DNA of 15,972 bases from positions 1 to 15,972 of the forward strand of contig DATCLN010000062.1 of assembly GCA_036563895.1 (NCBI GenBank). Reading direction: 5' to 3'. This DNA comes from ZCTH02-B3 sp036563895 (lineage in GTDB: Bacteria > Bacillota > Bacilli > Paenibacillales > Paenibacillaceae). Of this stretch, positions 6,551 to 13,771 are shown one piece after another. Made by a program: the position numbers and the translations under genes. Each line of letters starts with the position of its first letter. The first letter of the stretch is position 1. The notes below the pieces were generated by a model that worked only from the letters and a program-made list of their open reading frames with translations, was not told the DNA's origin and made no database searches.

Positions 6551-7356
6551 AGTTCGACCTGCACACCCACCACTACCGCTGCGGCCATGCGGCAGGCACC
6601 ATCGAGGATTACATCCGGGCGGCCATCGACGCGGGTCTGCAAGCCATCGGCATTTCCGACCATTCGCCCTACTTCGCGAGGGAAGAAAACCATCCGTCCC
6701 CGAAAGTCTGCATGGCGAAAAGCGAATTTCCCGCCTATGTGCATGAAGTGCTGCGGCTCAAAGAAAAGTACCGGGACAAAATCGAAGTGCTCCTCGGCGT
6801 CGAATCCGATTTCTATCCCGACCAGATCGGGGTGTACAAGGAAGTTTACGAACAGTATCCCTTTGATTACATCATCGGCTCGGTCCATTACCTGGGCGGC
6901 GTCAGCATCTTCAACCGGAACCGGTGGAAGGGGCTGGACGAAGCGGGGAAAAAGGAAGAAAAAAGGCGATATTACGAGCTTGTCCGGGAGTCCGCGCGGA
7001 GCGGCCTGTTCCAGATCCTGGGCCATATTGACGCCATGAAGGGCTACTATCCGGCCTTCTCCGACATCCCGGCGGCGGAGGAAATCGACGCGGCGCTCCG
7101 CGCCGCGGCCGAACACGGCATCGCCATCGAGATCAACACCAGCGGCAAAACGAAGGACTGCGGCGGCTGGTACCCGTCCGACGACATCCTGGAACGGGCG
7201 CTGTATTTCGGCGTGGATGTCACCTTCGGTTCGGACGCCCACACGCCGGAACGCGTCGGCGACGAATGGGAACTGGTCCGCAAGCGGCTGAAGGAAATCG
7301 GCTTCACCCGCTGGGTGTTCTACCGGCGGAAGCGGCCGGTGGCCGTGCCGCTGTGA
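6547..7356 (+). CDS. hisJ: PHP-domain histidinol-phosphatase, HisJ family
   Basis: The 269-residue protein (B. subtilis HisJ is 268) belongs to the polymerase-and-histidinol-phosphatase (PHP) family. It would hydrolyse L-histidinol phosphate to histidinol, the penultimate stage of histidine synthesis. The trinuclear metal ligands are visible: His6 and His8 in DLHTHH, His14, Asp38-His39 in SDHSPY, Glu86 in GVESDF, His114 in GSVHYL, His160 in GHIDAMK, and Asp230/His232 in GSDAHTP. It has no signal peptide and is cytoplasmic. Translation starts at the ATG overlapping the lysR-1 stop by 4 bp, with GGAGGCGAAGG upstream. No other his gene is near, so although the family assignment is firm, the true substrate could be another phosphate ester. 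Coupling to a LysR regulator is unusual for a plain histidine gene. Confidence 0.85.
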   Translation: MKFDLHTHHYRCGHAAGTIEDYIRAAIDAGLQAIGISDHSPYFAREENHPSPKVCMAKSEFPAYVHEVLRLKEKYRDKIEVLLGVESDFYPDQIGVYKEVYEQYPFDYIIGSVHYLGGVSIFNRNRWKGLDEAGKKEEKRRYYELVRESARSGLFQILGHIDAMKGYYPAFSDIPAAEEIDAALRAAAEHGIAIEINTSGKTKDCGGWYPSDDILERALYFGVDVTFGSDAHTPERVGDEWELVRKRLKEIGFTRWVFYRRKRPVAVPL

Positions 7357-7377
7357 AGGCGCGAAAAAAGAAAAAGG

Positions 7378-7406
7378 GGAACCCGCCAACCGTCCGGCCG
7401 GGTTCC
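7378..7406 (-). terminator. Hairpin with a T-rich tail on the minus strand, after hisJ
   Basis: Perfect 8-bp arms GGAACCCG (7378-7385) and CGGGTTCC (7399-7406) enclose a 13-nt loop. The T-rich tail (CCTTTTTCTTTTTT) lies on the minus strand; on the plus strand AAGATAGGGG follows, with no T tract. As written it would stop minus-strand transcripts better than the hisJ message, although the stem could still protect the hisJ 3' end. Confidence 0.4.
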
Positions 7407-7470
7407 AAGATAGGGGTATATGAAAAAGGGGGTCTTGGCTATTATCGTAGCCGTTCCATGCGACAGAACG

Positions 7471-7519
7471 GTAACAGAAATGTTTCATTTTTGTAACAAT
7501 TGCGGAAAATCGCCAAAAT
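7471..7519 (+). promoter_or_regulatory. Possible operator and upstream promoter for hxlR
   Basis: Three related half-sites, GTAACA (7471-7476), its near-inverse TGTTTC (7481-7486) and GTAACA (7493-7498), sit just before or over a weak promoter: TTGTAA (7491-7496), 17 bp, CAAAAT (7514-7519). This could be an autoregulatory site for the HxlR protein. The promoter matches only 4 of 6 bases in each hexamer. Confidence 0.25.
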
Positions 7520-7542
7520 CCCTCTCCGCGGCAGTCCCGGTC

Positions 7543-7572
7543 TTAACCCGCAGCCGCCGGGTATGGTACAAT
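7543..7572 (+). promoter_or_regulatory. SigA-type promoter for hxlR
   Basis: TTAACC (7543-7548), 18 bp and TACAAT (7567-7572) preceded by TGG, an extended -10. A start near 7579 leaves a leader of about 17-26 nt that contains the ribosome site. Confidence 0.55.
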
Positions 7573-7595
7573 GTAGGGCTGAGGAGCAGAGGGAG

Positions 7596-7949
7596 ATGAC
7601 CCGCATGAAACAGACCGGCATGGAACAACCCGATACCGGGATGGACTACTCCAAAATGTGTCCCAAATATGAAGCCGCCATCGATCTGCTCGGCAAAAAA
7701 TGGACCGGGCTGATCATCCGCGTGCTGCTCGGCGGATCCAAGCGGTTCAGGGACATCAAGGAACAGATTCCCGAGATGAGCGACAAGATGCTGGCGGACC
7801 GCCTCAAGGAACTGGAAGCCCTCGGCGTGGTGAAGCGGACCGTTTATCCCGAAACGCCGGTCCGCATCGAATACGGGCTTACGGAAAAGGGCGCCGCCCT
7901 CGAGTCGGTCATCCGGTCCATCCAACAATGGAGCAACCGTTGGCTGTAA
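7596..7949 (+). CDS. HxlR-family winged-helix regulator
   Basis: The 117-residue single-domain DNA-binding protein has the HxlR signature CPKYEAAIDLLGKKWTGLII just after a short N-terminal tail. The helix-turn-helix is in RFRDIKEQIPEMSDKMLADRLKELE, followed by the wing VVKRTVYPETPVRIEYGLTEKG. The Cys of MCPKY is at the position of the reactive cysteine that senses formaldehyde, quinones or disulfide stress in some family members (B. subtilis HxlR, HypR, YodB). The effector here is unknown. ATG 7596 has GAGGAG 9 nt upstream; ATG 7605 with AGGGAG 9 nt upstream is equally good and three residues shorter. It is transcribed alone, converging on sdhB with a hairpin between. No obvious target such as a nitroreductase, quinone reductase or hexulose-phosphate enzyme lies next to it. 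Confidence 0.9.
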   Translation: MTRMKQTGMEQPDTGMDYSKMCPKYEAAIDLLGKKWTGLIIRVLLGGSKRFRDIKEQIPEMSDKMLADRLKELEALGVVKRTVYPETPVRIEYGLTEKGAALESVIRSIQQWSNRWL

Positions 7950-7995
7950 TGCGGCTTACATGCCGATTTATTTTTTTTGCTTACTGCCTCACCAA

Positions 7996-8047
7996 AAAGG
8001 CTTCCCGTTCCGGGAAGCGGCGGAGCCGCTCCCGAAGGGAAGCCTTT
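7996..8047. terminator. Bidirectional terminator between hxlR and sdhB
   Basis: The outer arms AAAGGCTTCCC (7996-8006) and GGGAAGCCTTT (8037-8047) are perfectly complementary. Inside them is a second stem: CGGGA and GCGGC (8011-8021, with an A bulge) pair with GCCGC and TCCCG (8025-8034). On the minus strand the stem is followed by five T, so it ends the sdhCAB message about 30 bp after sdhB. The plus-strand side has only three T for hxlR. The middle arm can also pair with the first (GCTTCCCG with CGGGAAGC), giving a competing hairpin. Confidence 0.85.
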
Positions 8048-8078
8048 CGTCATGATCGGATGAATCCGGCCACGACGG

Positions 8079-8843
8079 TCAGGTCGTCAGCCACTTGCGG
8101 AACAGGTACCGGGTCGTCTCCCCGTTGATGGCGGCGATGGACGTGGTCAGCGGAATGCCCTTCGGGCAGGAGCGGACGCAGTTTTGCGAGTTGCCGCACC
8201 CTTCGATGCCGCCGTCCGCCATGAGGGCTTCCAGCCGTTCGTGGGCGTGCATCGCGCCCGTCGGATGGGCGTTGAACAGCCGCACCTGGGAAATCGCCGC
8301 CGGACCGATGAAGGTCGAGCGGTCGTTGACGTTCGGGCACGCCTCAAGGCACACGCCGCAGGTCATGCACTTGGACAGCTCGTACGCCCACTGGCGCTTG
8401 TGCTCCGGCATGCGCGGGCCGGGGCCGAGGTCGTACGTGCCGTCGATGGGAATCCACGCCTTGACCCGCTTGAGCGCTTCGAACATCCGCGAGCGATCGA
8501 CGATCAGGTCGCGGACGACCGGGAACGTCTTCATCGGCGAAAGCCGGATCGGCCATTCCAGCTTGTCGACCAGCGCGGAGCAGGCCTGGCGGGGCTTGCC
8601 GTTGATGACCATCGAGCAGGCGCCGCACACTTCCTCCAGGCAGTTCGACTCCCAGACGACCGGTTTCGTCCTTTCGCCCTTCGCGTTGACCGGATTGCGC
8701 TGGATTTCCATCAGCGCGCTGATGACGTTCATGTTCGGGCGGTACGGAATGTCGAACTCCTCGAAGTACGGAGCGGAGTCCGGGCTGTCCCGGCGCTCGA
8801 TGATGAACCGCACCGTGCGCGCCTTCGTTGCCGTTTCCGCCAT
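8079..8843 (-). CDS. sdhB: Succinate dehydrogenase iron-sulfur subunit
   Basis: The 254-residue subunit carries electrons from the SdhA flavin to the quinone site of complex II. All cluster ligands are present. The [2Fe-2S] set is Cys68, Cys73, Cys76 and Cys88 in the plant-ferredoxin-like N-terminal domain. By analogy with E. coli SdhB, the [4Fe-4S] set is Cys159, Cys162, Cys165 and Cys226, and the [3Fe-4S] set is Cys169, Cys216 and Cys222. It is peripheral on the cytoplasmic face and held by SdhC. The ATG at 8843 lies 3 bp after the sdhA stop, and its ribosome site GGAGGG is inside the end of sdhA, so translation is coupled. It is the last gene of sdhCAB, the Bacillus order, and is followed by a hairpin terminator. 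Confidence 0.97.
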   Translation of the reverse strand: MAETATKARTVRFIIERRDSPDSAPYFEEFDIPYRPNMNVISALMEIQRNPVNAKGERTKPVVWESNCLEEVCGACSMVINGKPRQACSALVDKLEWPIRLSPMKTFPVVRDLIVDRSRMFEALKRVKAWIPIDGTYDLGPGPRMPEHKRQWAYELSKCMTCGVCLEACPNVNDRSTFIGPAAISQVRLFNAHPTGAMHAHERLEALMADGGIEGCGNSQNCVRSCPKGIPLTTSIAAINGETTRYLFRKWLTT

Positions 8844-8846
8844 GGC

Positions 8847-10601
8847 TCAACCCTCCTTCTTCTTGTCCTGGCTGTAGTCGCGCTTCCTCGGCTTGATCAG
8901 GGAAACGTCGACGGGTTCGTAGTAGATGCTCGGGCCGTCCGGCGTCCATTTCGCCATGGTCGTCTTCAGGAAGTTCTCGTCGTCCCGCTCCGGAAACTCC
9001 GGCTTGTAGTGGGCGCCGCGGCTTTCGTTGCGCAGGAGCGCCCCGACCGTCATCGCCTCGGCCAGCTCAAGCATGTTCCACAGCTGGCGGGTAAACGGCA
9101 CGCCCGCGTTGTTCCAGTTCACCGTGTCGTCGATGTTGATCCGTTTCCAGCGCTCTTTCAGTTCCTTGATCTTGTCGATGGTTTCCTGAAGCTTCTTGTT
9201 GTAGCGGACGACGGTCATGTTGTTGGTCATCCACTCGCCCAGCTCCTTGTGGAGCAGATAGGCGTTCTCCGTGCCGTTCATCTTCAGGATGTTCTGGTAT
9301 TTCTCTTCCTGGCGTTTCCGTTCCGCTTCAAAGATGGACGACGGCAGATCTTCCGCCGATTTCTTGAGGCCGCGCATGTATTCGATCGCCTTCGGCCCCG
9401 CCACCATGCCGCCGAAGATGGCCGACAGGAGCGAGTTGGCGCCCAGGCGGTTCGCGCCGTGGTACTGGTAATCGCACTCGCCCGCGGCGAACAGCCCGGG
9501 GATGTTCGTCATGTGGTTGTAATCGATCCACAGTCCGCCCATCGAATAGTGGACGGCGGGGAACACCTTCATCGGCACCTTGCGCGGGTCGTCGCCCATG
9601 AACTTCTCGTAGATCTCCAGGATGCCGCCGAGCTTGACGTCGAGCTTTTTCGGGTCGATGTGGGACACGTCCAGGTAGACCATGTTCTCGCCGTTGATGC
9701 CGAGCCCAAGGTCCACGACGACGTGGAAGATCTCCCGCGTGGCGATGTCCCGCGGCACCAGGTTGCCGTAGGCCGGATATTTTTCCTCAAGGAAATACCA
9801 CGGCTTGCCGTCCTTGTACACCCAGACCCGGCCGCCTTCGCCGCGCGCCGATTCGCTCATGAGACGCAGCTTGTCGTCGCCCGGAATGGCCGTCGGGTGG
9901 ACCTGGATGAATTCGCCGTTGGCGTAGATGGCCCCCTGCTGGTACACGGCGCTGGCCGCCGTGCCCGTGTTGATGATGGAGTTGGTCGACTTGCCGAAAA
10001 TGATCCCGGGACCGCCCGTCGCCAGGATCACCGCGTCGGCGCGGAACTCGCGGATCTCCATCGACCGCAGGTCCTGCGCCACGATGCCGCGGCAGACGCC
10101 TTCGTCGTCCAGCACGATTGACGTGAATTCCCAGTACTCGTATTTCTTGACGAGACCCGCCACTTCCCAGCGGCGCACCTGCTCGTCCAGCGCGTACAGG
10201 AGCTGCTGGCCGGTGGTGGCGCCGGCGTAAGCGGTGCGGTGGTGCTTGGTGCCGCCGAACCGGCGGAAGTCGAGGAGCCCTTCCGGCGTCCGGTTGAACA
10301 TGACGCCCATCCGGTCCAGCATGTAGATGATGCCCGGAGCCGCCTCGCACATCGCCTTGACCGGCGGCTGGTTGGCCAGGAAGTCGCCGCCGTATATGGT
10401 ATCGTCAAAGTGCTCCCAAGGGGAGTCGCCTTCGCCTTTCGTATTGACCGCGCCGTTGATGCCGCCCTGGGCGCAGACGGAGTGGGACCGCTTGACCGGC
10501 ACCAGTGAAAACAGCTCGACCGGCACGCCCGCTTCCGCCACCTTGATCGTGGCCATCAATCCCGCCAGGCCGCCGCCGACGACGATGACTTTTTGACCCA
10601 T
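8847..10601 (-). CDS. sdhA: Succinate dehydrogenase flavoprotein subunit
   Basis: The 584-residue subunit (B. subtilis SdhA is 586) oxidises succinate to fumarate in the TCA cycle. The FAD-binding loop is GGGLAG (9-14), and His40 in RSHSVCAQGG is the covalent FAD attachment site. The active-site residues match E. coli SdhA: His235 in QVHPTAIPG, Arg284 in VPRDIATRE (the proton-shuttle arginine), His351 in HYSMGG and Arg385 in GANRLGANS. The C-terminal helical region ends in a charged tail. The ATG at 10601 is preceded by GGAGGAGGGG. It begins 21 bp after sdhC and runs into sdhB with a 3-bp gap, so one polycistronic message encodes complex II. The subunit sits on the cytoplasmic face of the membrane. 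Confidence 0.98.
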   Translation of the reverse strand: MGQKVIVVGGGLAGLMATIKVAEAGVPVELFSLVPVKRSHSVCAQGGINGAVNTKGEGDSPWEHFDDTIYGGDFLANQPPVKAMCEAAPGIIYMLDRMGVMFNRTPEGLLDFRRFGGTKHHRTAYAGATTGQQLLYALDEQVRRWEVAGLVKKYEYWEFTSIVLDDEGVCRGIVAQDLRSMEIREFRADAVILATGGPGIIFGKSTNSIINTGTAASAVYQQGAIYANGEFIQVHPTAIPGDDKLRLMSESARGEGGRVWVYKDGKPWYFLEEKYPAYGNLVPRDIATREIFHVVVDLGLGINGENMVYLDVSHIDPKKLDVKLGGILEIYEKFMGDDPRKVPMKVFPAVHYSMGGLWIDYNHMTNIPGLFAAGECDYQYHGANRLGANSLLSAIFGGMVAGPKAIEYMRGLKKSAEDLPSSIFEAERKRQEEKYQNILKMNGTENAYLLHKELGEWMTNNMTVVRYNKKLQETIDKIKELKERWKRINIDDTVNWNNAGVPFTRQLWNMLELAEAMTVGALLRNESRGAHYKPEFPERDDENFLKTTMAKWTPDGPSIYYEPVDVSLIKPRKRDYSQDKKKEG

Positions 10602-10622
10602 GGTTGAACCCCTCCTCCTGCT

Positions 10623-11291
10623 TCAGTTGACGATTCCGCTTGCCGAGACCGCGGCCGCCACCGCAAACTCTTCGCTGCGGAAACCGACGAGCGACAGCAC
10701 GAACAGCACCGACAGGATCACCCACACCCCCATGCAGATGCGGGCGGACACGCGCTGGGCGCGCGGACCGACCGTGATGCCCCAGCTGACGAGGAACGCC
10801 CACAGGCCGTTGGCAAAGTGGAACATCGCCGCGATGGCGCCGATGGCGTACAGCGCGAAGTGAACCGGGTCGCTGGCGATCTGGTGCATGTGGCTGCCCA
10901 GCTCCTCATACGTGACGTTGCCGAGCATCACCTGGAAGCGCGTTTCGTAGAAGTGCCAGCCCACGAACACGAAGGTGATCAGTCCGGTCAGCCTTTGCAT
11001 CACGAACGCCCAGTTTCGGGCGTACGGATAGCGCCCCACGTTGATGTCGGACTGGTAGGCCAGATACAGCCCGTAGATCCCGTGGAACAGAATCGGCAGC
11101 CAGATGATGAACAGTTCCAGGAAGAAGATCAGCGGCAGGTTGTGCAGGAAATTGACACTGCGCTGAAACCCTTCCGGTCCCCCTTCGAACGCCGTGTAAT
11201 TGGCCAAGGCGTGCTCGATGATGAACAGGCCGAGCGGGAAGACGCCCAGAAGCGAATGCAGCTTGCGGGCATAATACGACCTGACGTTCAT
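10623..11291 (-). CDS. sdhC: Succinate dehydrogenase cytochrome b558 subunit
   Basis: The 222-residue membrane anchor has five transmembrane helices, at about 14-31, 53-77, 96-114, 143-169 and 184-204. It binds two b hemes and menaquinone, as in B. subtilis SdhC (202 residues). The His set His12, His27, His70, His113 and His158 corresponds to B. subtilis His13, 28, 70, 113 and 155, four of which are heme ligands. This is therefore the single-anchor di-heme type, with no sdhD. I chose the ATG at 11291 (MNVRSYYARKLHS). A TTG further up would place the AAAGGAG ribosome site inside the gene; that site is about 14 nt from the ATG, which is long. It is the first gene of sdhCAB and divergent from lysR-2. 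No convincing SigA promoter for the operon could be placed in 11292-11453. Confidence 0.95.
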   Translation of the reverse strand: MNVRSYYARKLHSLLGVFPLGLFIIEHALANYTAFEGGPEGFQRSVNFLHNLPLIFFLELFIIWLPILFHGIYGLYLAYQSDINVGRYPYARNWAFVMQRLTGLITFVFVGWHFYETRFQVMLGNVTYEELGSHMHQIASDPVHFALYAIGAIAAMFHFANGLWAFLVSWGITVGPRAQRVSARICMGVWVILSVLFVLSLVGFRSEEFAVAAAVSASGIVN

Positions 11292-11343
11292 GGCTTTTTC
11301 CCGTGCTCCTTTCGGCAAACCGTCATCGTTTTGTCACACACTT

Positions 11344-11371
11344 TTAACAATACCCCAAATCCTCTTATAAT
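11344..11371 (+). promoter_or_regulatory. SigA-type promoter for lysR-2
   Basis: TTAACA (11344-11349, 5 of 6 matches to TTGACA), a 16-bp spacer and a perfect TATAAT (11366-11371). Transcription would begin near 11378, leaving a leader of about 75 nt. A second TATAAT at 11411-11416 lacks a good -35. Confidence 0.6.
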
Positions 11372-11390
11372 GGAACTGCGTTTTTTTTAT

Positions 11391-11412
11391 TAATTCTTAT
11401 GAAAATGAATTA
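11391..11412. promoter_or_regulatory. Dyad in the sdhC/lysR-2 divergent region
   Basis: TAATTC (11391-11396) and its exact inverse GAATTA (11407-11412) are separated by 10 bp in an AT-rich patch unlike the surrounding GC-rich DNA. It lies just downstream of the likely lysR-2 start point and about 100 bp upstream of sdhC, a plausible place for a LysR protein to repress itself and act on sdhCAB. This is inference from position and symmetry. Confidence 0.35.
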
Positions 11413-11453
11413 TAATAACACGTCGACGGGTTTCGTCGGGGAGGCGACGGCAC

Positions 11454-12377
11454 ATGCTGGAAGATTTGCGGATGTTCGCCGCGGTGGTCGAGGAAACGAG
11501 CATGAACCGGGCAGCGGAACGGCTGAGCGTCACGCAGCCGGCCCTGTCCAGGCGCATCGCCAGGCTGGAGCGGGAACTCGGCGTCACCCTGTTTCGCCGC
11601 GCCGGCAAGCGGCTGGAGCTGACCGCGGCCGGCAAGCTCACCTATGAGCACGCGCTGGAACTGAGGCGGCTCCACGGGGATTTCCTGCGGCGCCTGCAGT
11701 CCCTGGAATCGAGGGAAGACGCTTCCGTGGTCATCGGCGCCAGCCTGACGACGCTGCAGACGACCCTGCCGGGGGTGATCTCGGCGCTCACGGAAAAACA
11801 TCCGCATCTGGAAATCAAGGCTGTCACCGGCAAATCCCACGAAATCGTCTCCATGGTCAAGGAGCGGAAAGTCGATTTCGGCATCGTGGGCTCGGCGGAC
11901 ACGAAGGACCCGGCGGTGACCAGCGTGCCGCTGTTCGACGACCATCTGATGCTCGTCCTGCCGAAGGCATCCTTCACCTTCGAGGGGCGGCGCCTGGAGA
12001 TGCGCGACCTGAACGGCCTGCCGATGATCCTGTTCGCCCCCGGCACCTGGTACCGGTCGCTGACCGACGATCTGTTCCGGCGCCACGGGGTGAAGCCGGA
12101 CATCCGCATGGAAATCGACTCCTTCGAGGCCAGCATCCGGCTCGCCGGCGCGGTCCGCGCCGCAACGCTGCTGCCGAAATCGTACCTCAGGCCGCAGCTG
12201 CTCAAGGACAACGGGCTGTACGCCGCGGACCTTCCGGAACTGACGCGCACCCGGCGGACCACCGCCCTGGTGCACGCCGACCCTTCCCTGCTTTCCCCCA
12301 TCGTCCAGCTGCTCATCGAGGAGACGATCACGCTGTTCGCGCGGGGCGGGCGGATGGACGAAAAAGGCGCGGAATGA
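11454..12377 (+). CDS. LysR-family transcriptional regulator (lysR-2), divergent from sdhCAB
   Basis: The 307-residue LysR protein has an N-terminal winged helix-turn-helix (recognition region NRAAERLSVTQPALSRRIAR, 18-37; wing through LFRRAGKRLELTAAG). A linker helix follows to about residue 88, and the two-lobed effector domain begins at SVVIGASLTTLQ. The ATG at 11454 has GGGGAGG 9 nt upstream. It is not close to lysR-1; the effector lobes differ throughout although the lengths happen to be the same. It is transcribed away from sdhC, with 162 bp between the start codons. This is the classic LysR layout, so sdhCAB is its likeliest target. B. subtilis sdhCAB has no LysR neighbour that I know of. 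The effector is unknown; a C4-dicarboxylate or TCA intermediate is only a guess. It converges on ktrB. Confidence 0.93.
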   Translation: MLEDLRMFAAVVEETSMNRAAERLSVTQPALSRRIARLERELGVTLFRRAGKRLELTAAGKLTYEHALELRRLHGDFLRRLQSLESREDASVVIGASLTTLQTTLPGVISALTEKHPHLEIKAVTGKSHEIVSMVKERKVDFGIVGSADTKDPAVTSVPLFDDHLMLVLPKASFTFEGRRLEMRDLNGLPMILFAPGTWYRSLTDDLFRRHGVKPDIRMEIDSFEASIRLAGAVRAATLLPKSYLRPQLLKDNGLYAADLPELTRTRRTTALVHADPSLLSPIVQLLIEETITLFARGGRMDEKGAE

Positions 12378-12383
12378 CCGCCG

Positions 12384-12425
12384 CCGGCCGCACGGCCGGT
12401 GGACGACCGATGGACGGCCGGCCGG
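12384..12425. terminator. GC-rich hairpins between the convergent lysR-2 and ktrB genes
   Basis: CCGGCCG (12384-12390) and CGGCCGG (12393-12399) form a perfect 7-bp stem with a 2-nt gap, and the same CGGCCGG recurs at 12415-12421 inside GGCCGGCCGG. No T tract follows on either strand, so this is a strong RNA structure in the 50-bp convergent gap but not a textbook intrinsic terminator. Confidence 0.4.
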
Positions 12426-12427
12426 TG

Positions 12428-13771
12428 TCAGCCGATGATGATCTTGCCCTCCGCGTACCGGTACAGCGGGCGCCTCTGCCGGGTTCCGAGGGCGTAGGCC
12501 AGGGTGAGCGGTCCCAGCCGGCCGATGAACATGAGCAATATGACGATGATCTTGCCGGCGGTGGACAGCTCAGGCGTCAGCCCCATGGACAGGCCCACCG
12601 AGCCGAACGCCGACGCGGCTTCGAACAGGATCATCAGAAACTGGCGGTCTTCCGTGACCGAAAGCAGCATCGTGCCGGCCGTCAGCACGGCCAGCGCAAA
12701 CAGGGTGATGGTCAGTGCCTTGTAGACCCGCTCCTGGGCCAGGCGGTACCTGAACAGCACGACGTCTTCCCTGCCGCGGATCATCGACCAGACCGCGCCG
12801 GCGAGCACCGCGAAGGTCGTCGTTTTGATGCCGCCGCCGGTGGACCCCGGGGACGCGCCGATGAACATGAGGATGACGAGGAGAAACTGGGTGGCCTGCC
12901 GCATGGCGCCGATGTCCAGGGTGCTGACCCCCACCGAACGCGGAACGACGGCCTGGAAGAAGGCGGCCAGCAGTTTCTCCCCGAATCCGAGGCCGGCCAG
13001 CGTGGCACGGTTGGCGAATTCGAAAAGGAAGATCGCGACGGTGCCGGTCAGAATCAGGACGACAGACGTGGCGATGACCACCCTGGAATGCAGCGAGAGC
13101 CGCCTTGTTTTCCGATATTCGGCCAGATCGGACAACACGACGAAGCCGAGGCCGCCGGCCAGGGCGAGGAACGCCGTGACCAGCGTGACCGCCGGATCGC
13201 CGACGTATCCGGTCAGGCTCCGGAAACCGCCCATCAGGTCGAAACCCGCGTTGTTGAAAAAGGAGACGGCGTGAAAGATGCCAAACCAGACGGCCCGCTC
13301 CGGCGGCATGTCAAAGAGGAAACGGACCGTAAGCAGCAGTGCCCCGACGGATTCCAGCACCAGCGTGTAGCGGATCACCTTCAGGACGAGGCGGACGATC
13401 CCTTCGATGCTGCTCTGGTTGAACGACTCCTGCAAGATAAGCCGCTCCCGCAGCGTGATGCGGCGCCTGAGAAAAATGGCCGCCATCGTCGCCAGGGTCA
13501 TGAAGCCGAGCCCGCCGATCTGGACCAGCGCGAGAATCGTCAGCTGGCCGGCAAACGACCAGTGGCCGGCGATATCGAGCGGCGTCAGCCCGGTGACGCA
13601 CACCGCCGAAACCGCCGTAAACAGCGCGTCGATGAACGGCGTCGGCCGGCCGTCCGCCGCCATGGCCGGCAGCCTGAGCAGCGCCGTCCCCAGCGCGATG
13701 ACGGCCGCAAACCCGAAAACCAGAACGCGCGGCGGCGACGCCTCTATCCATTGGAACAACCGTCCGATCAC
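12428..13771 (-). CDS. ktrB: Ktr-type potassium uptake channel subunit (KtrB/KtrD, TrkH family)
   Basis: The 447-residue membrane protein (B. subtilis KtrB 445, KtrD 449) has four repeated TM-pore-TM units. The filter glycines are in TAVSAVCVTGLT (Gly61), FFNNAGFD (Gly176), VPRSVGVST (Gly281) and GSVGLSMG (Gly393). The flexible gating loop GASPGSTGGGIKTTTF is at 305-320, and the C-terminus YAEGKIIIG is typical of Ktr. It forms a homodimeric K+ (Na+-dependent) pore gated by an octameric RCK subunit, KtrA or KtrC. No such gene is in the window, so this is an orphan like B. subtilis ktrD. The third filter reads SVGVST where AGF is usual (Val for Phe). The start is GTG at 13771 with GGAGGG about 6 nt upstream, and a SigA promoter lies 70 bp upstream. 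It converges on lysR-2. Confidence 0.92.
   Translation of the reverse strand: MIGRLFQWIEASPPRVLVFGFAAVIALGTALLRLPAMAADGRPTPFIDALFTAVSAVCVTGLTPLDIAGHWSFAGQLTILALVQIGGLGFMTLATMAAIFLRRRITLRERLILQESFNQSSIEGIVRLVLKVIRYTLVLESVGALLLTVRFLFDMPPERAVWFGIFHAVSFFNNAGFDLMGGFRSLTGYVGDPAVTLVTAFLALAGGLGFVVLSDLAEYRKTRRLSLHSRVVIATSVVLILTGTVAIFLFEFANRATLAGLGFGEKLLAAFFQAVVPRSVGVSTLDIGAMRQATQFLLVILMFIGASPGSTGGGIKTTTFAVLAGAVWSMIRGREDVVLFRYRLAQERVYKALTITLFALAVLTAGTMLLSVTEDRQFLMILFEAASAFGSVGLSMGLTPELSTAGKIIVILLMFIGRLGPLTLAYALGTRQRRPLYRYAEGKIIIG

Noticed and set aside
7437..7471. Small dyads GGCTA/TAGCC and CCGTTC/GAACGG after hisJ, considered as a riboswitch or small RNA
   Set aside because: They are isolated 5-6 bp stems with no larger fold or known riboswitch core, and no promoter to make a separate RNA.
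8184..10121. 645-codon open frame opposite sdhB/sdhA
   Set aside because: It is antisense to two fully conserved complex II genes. The His/Arg/Val-rich translation is typical of a shadow frame.
11400..11421. Fur-box-like sequence (TGAAAATGAATTATA) upstream of lysR-2/sdhC
   Set aside because: The left half resembles TGATAAT but the right half does not match ATTATCA. The overall fit is too poor in an AT-rich patch. A Fur link to sdh is known only indirectly, through small RNAs in other bacteria.
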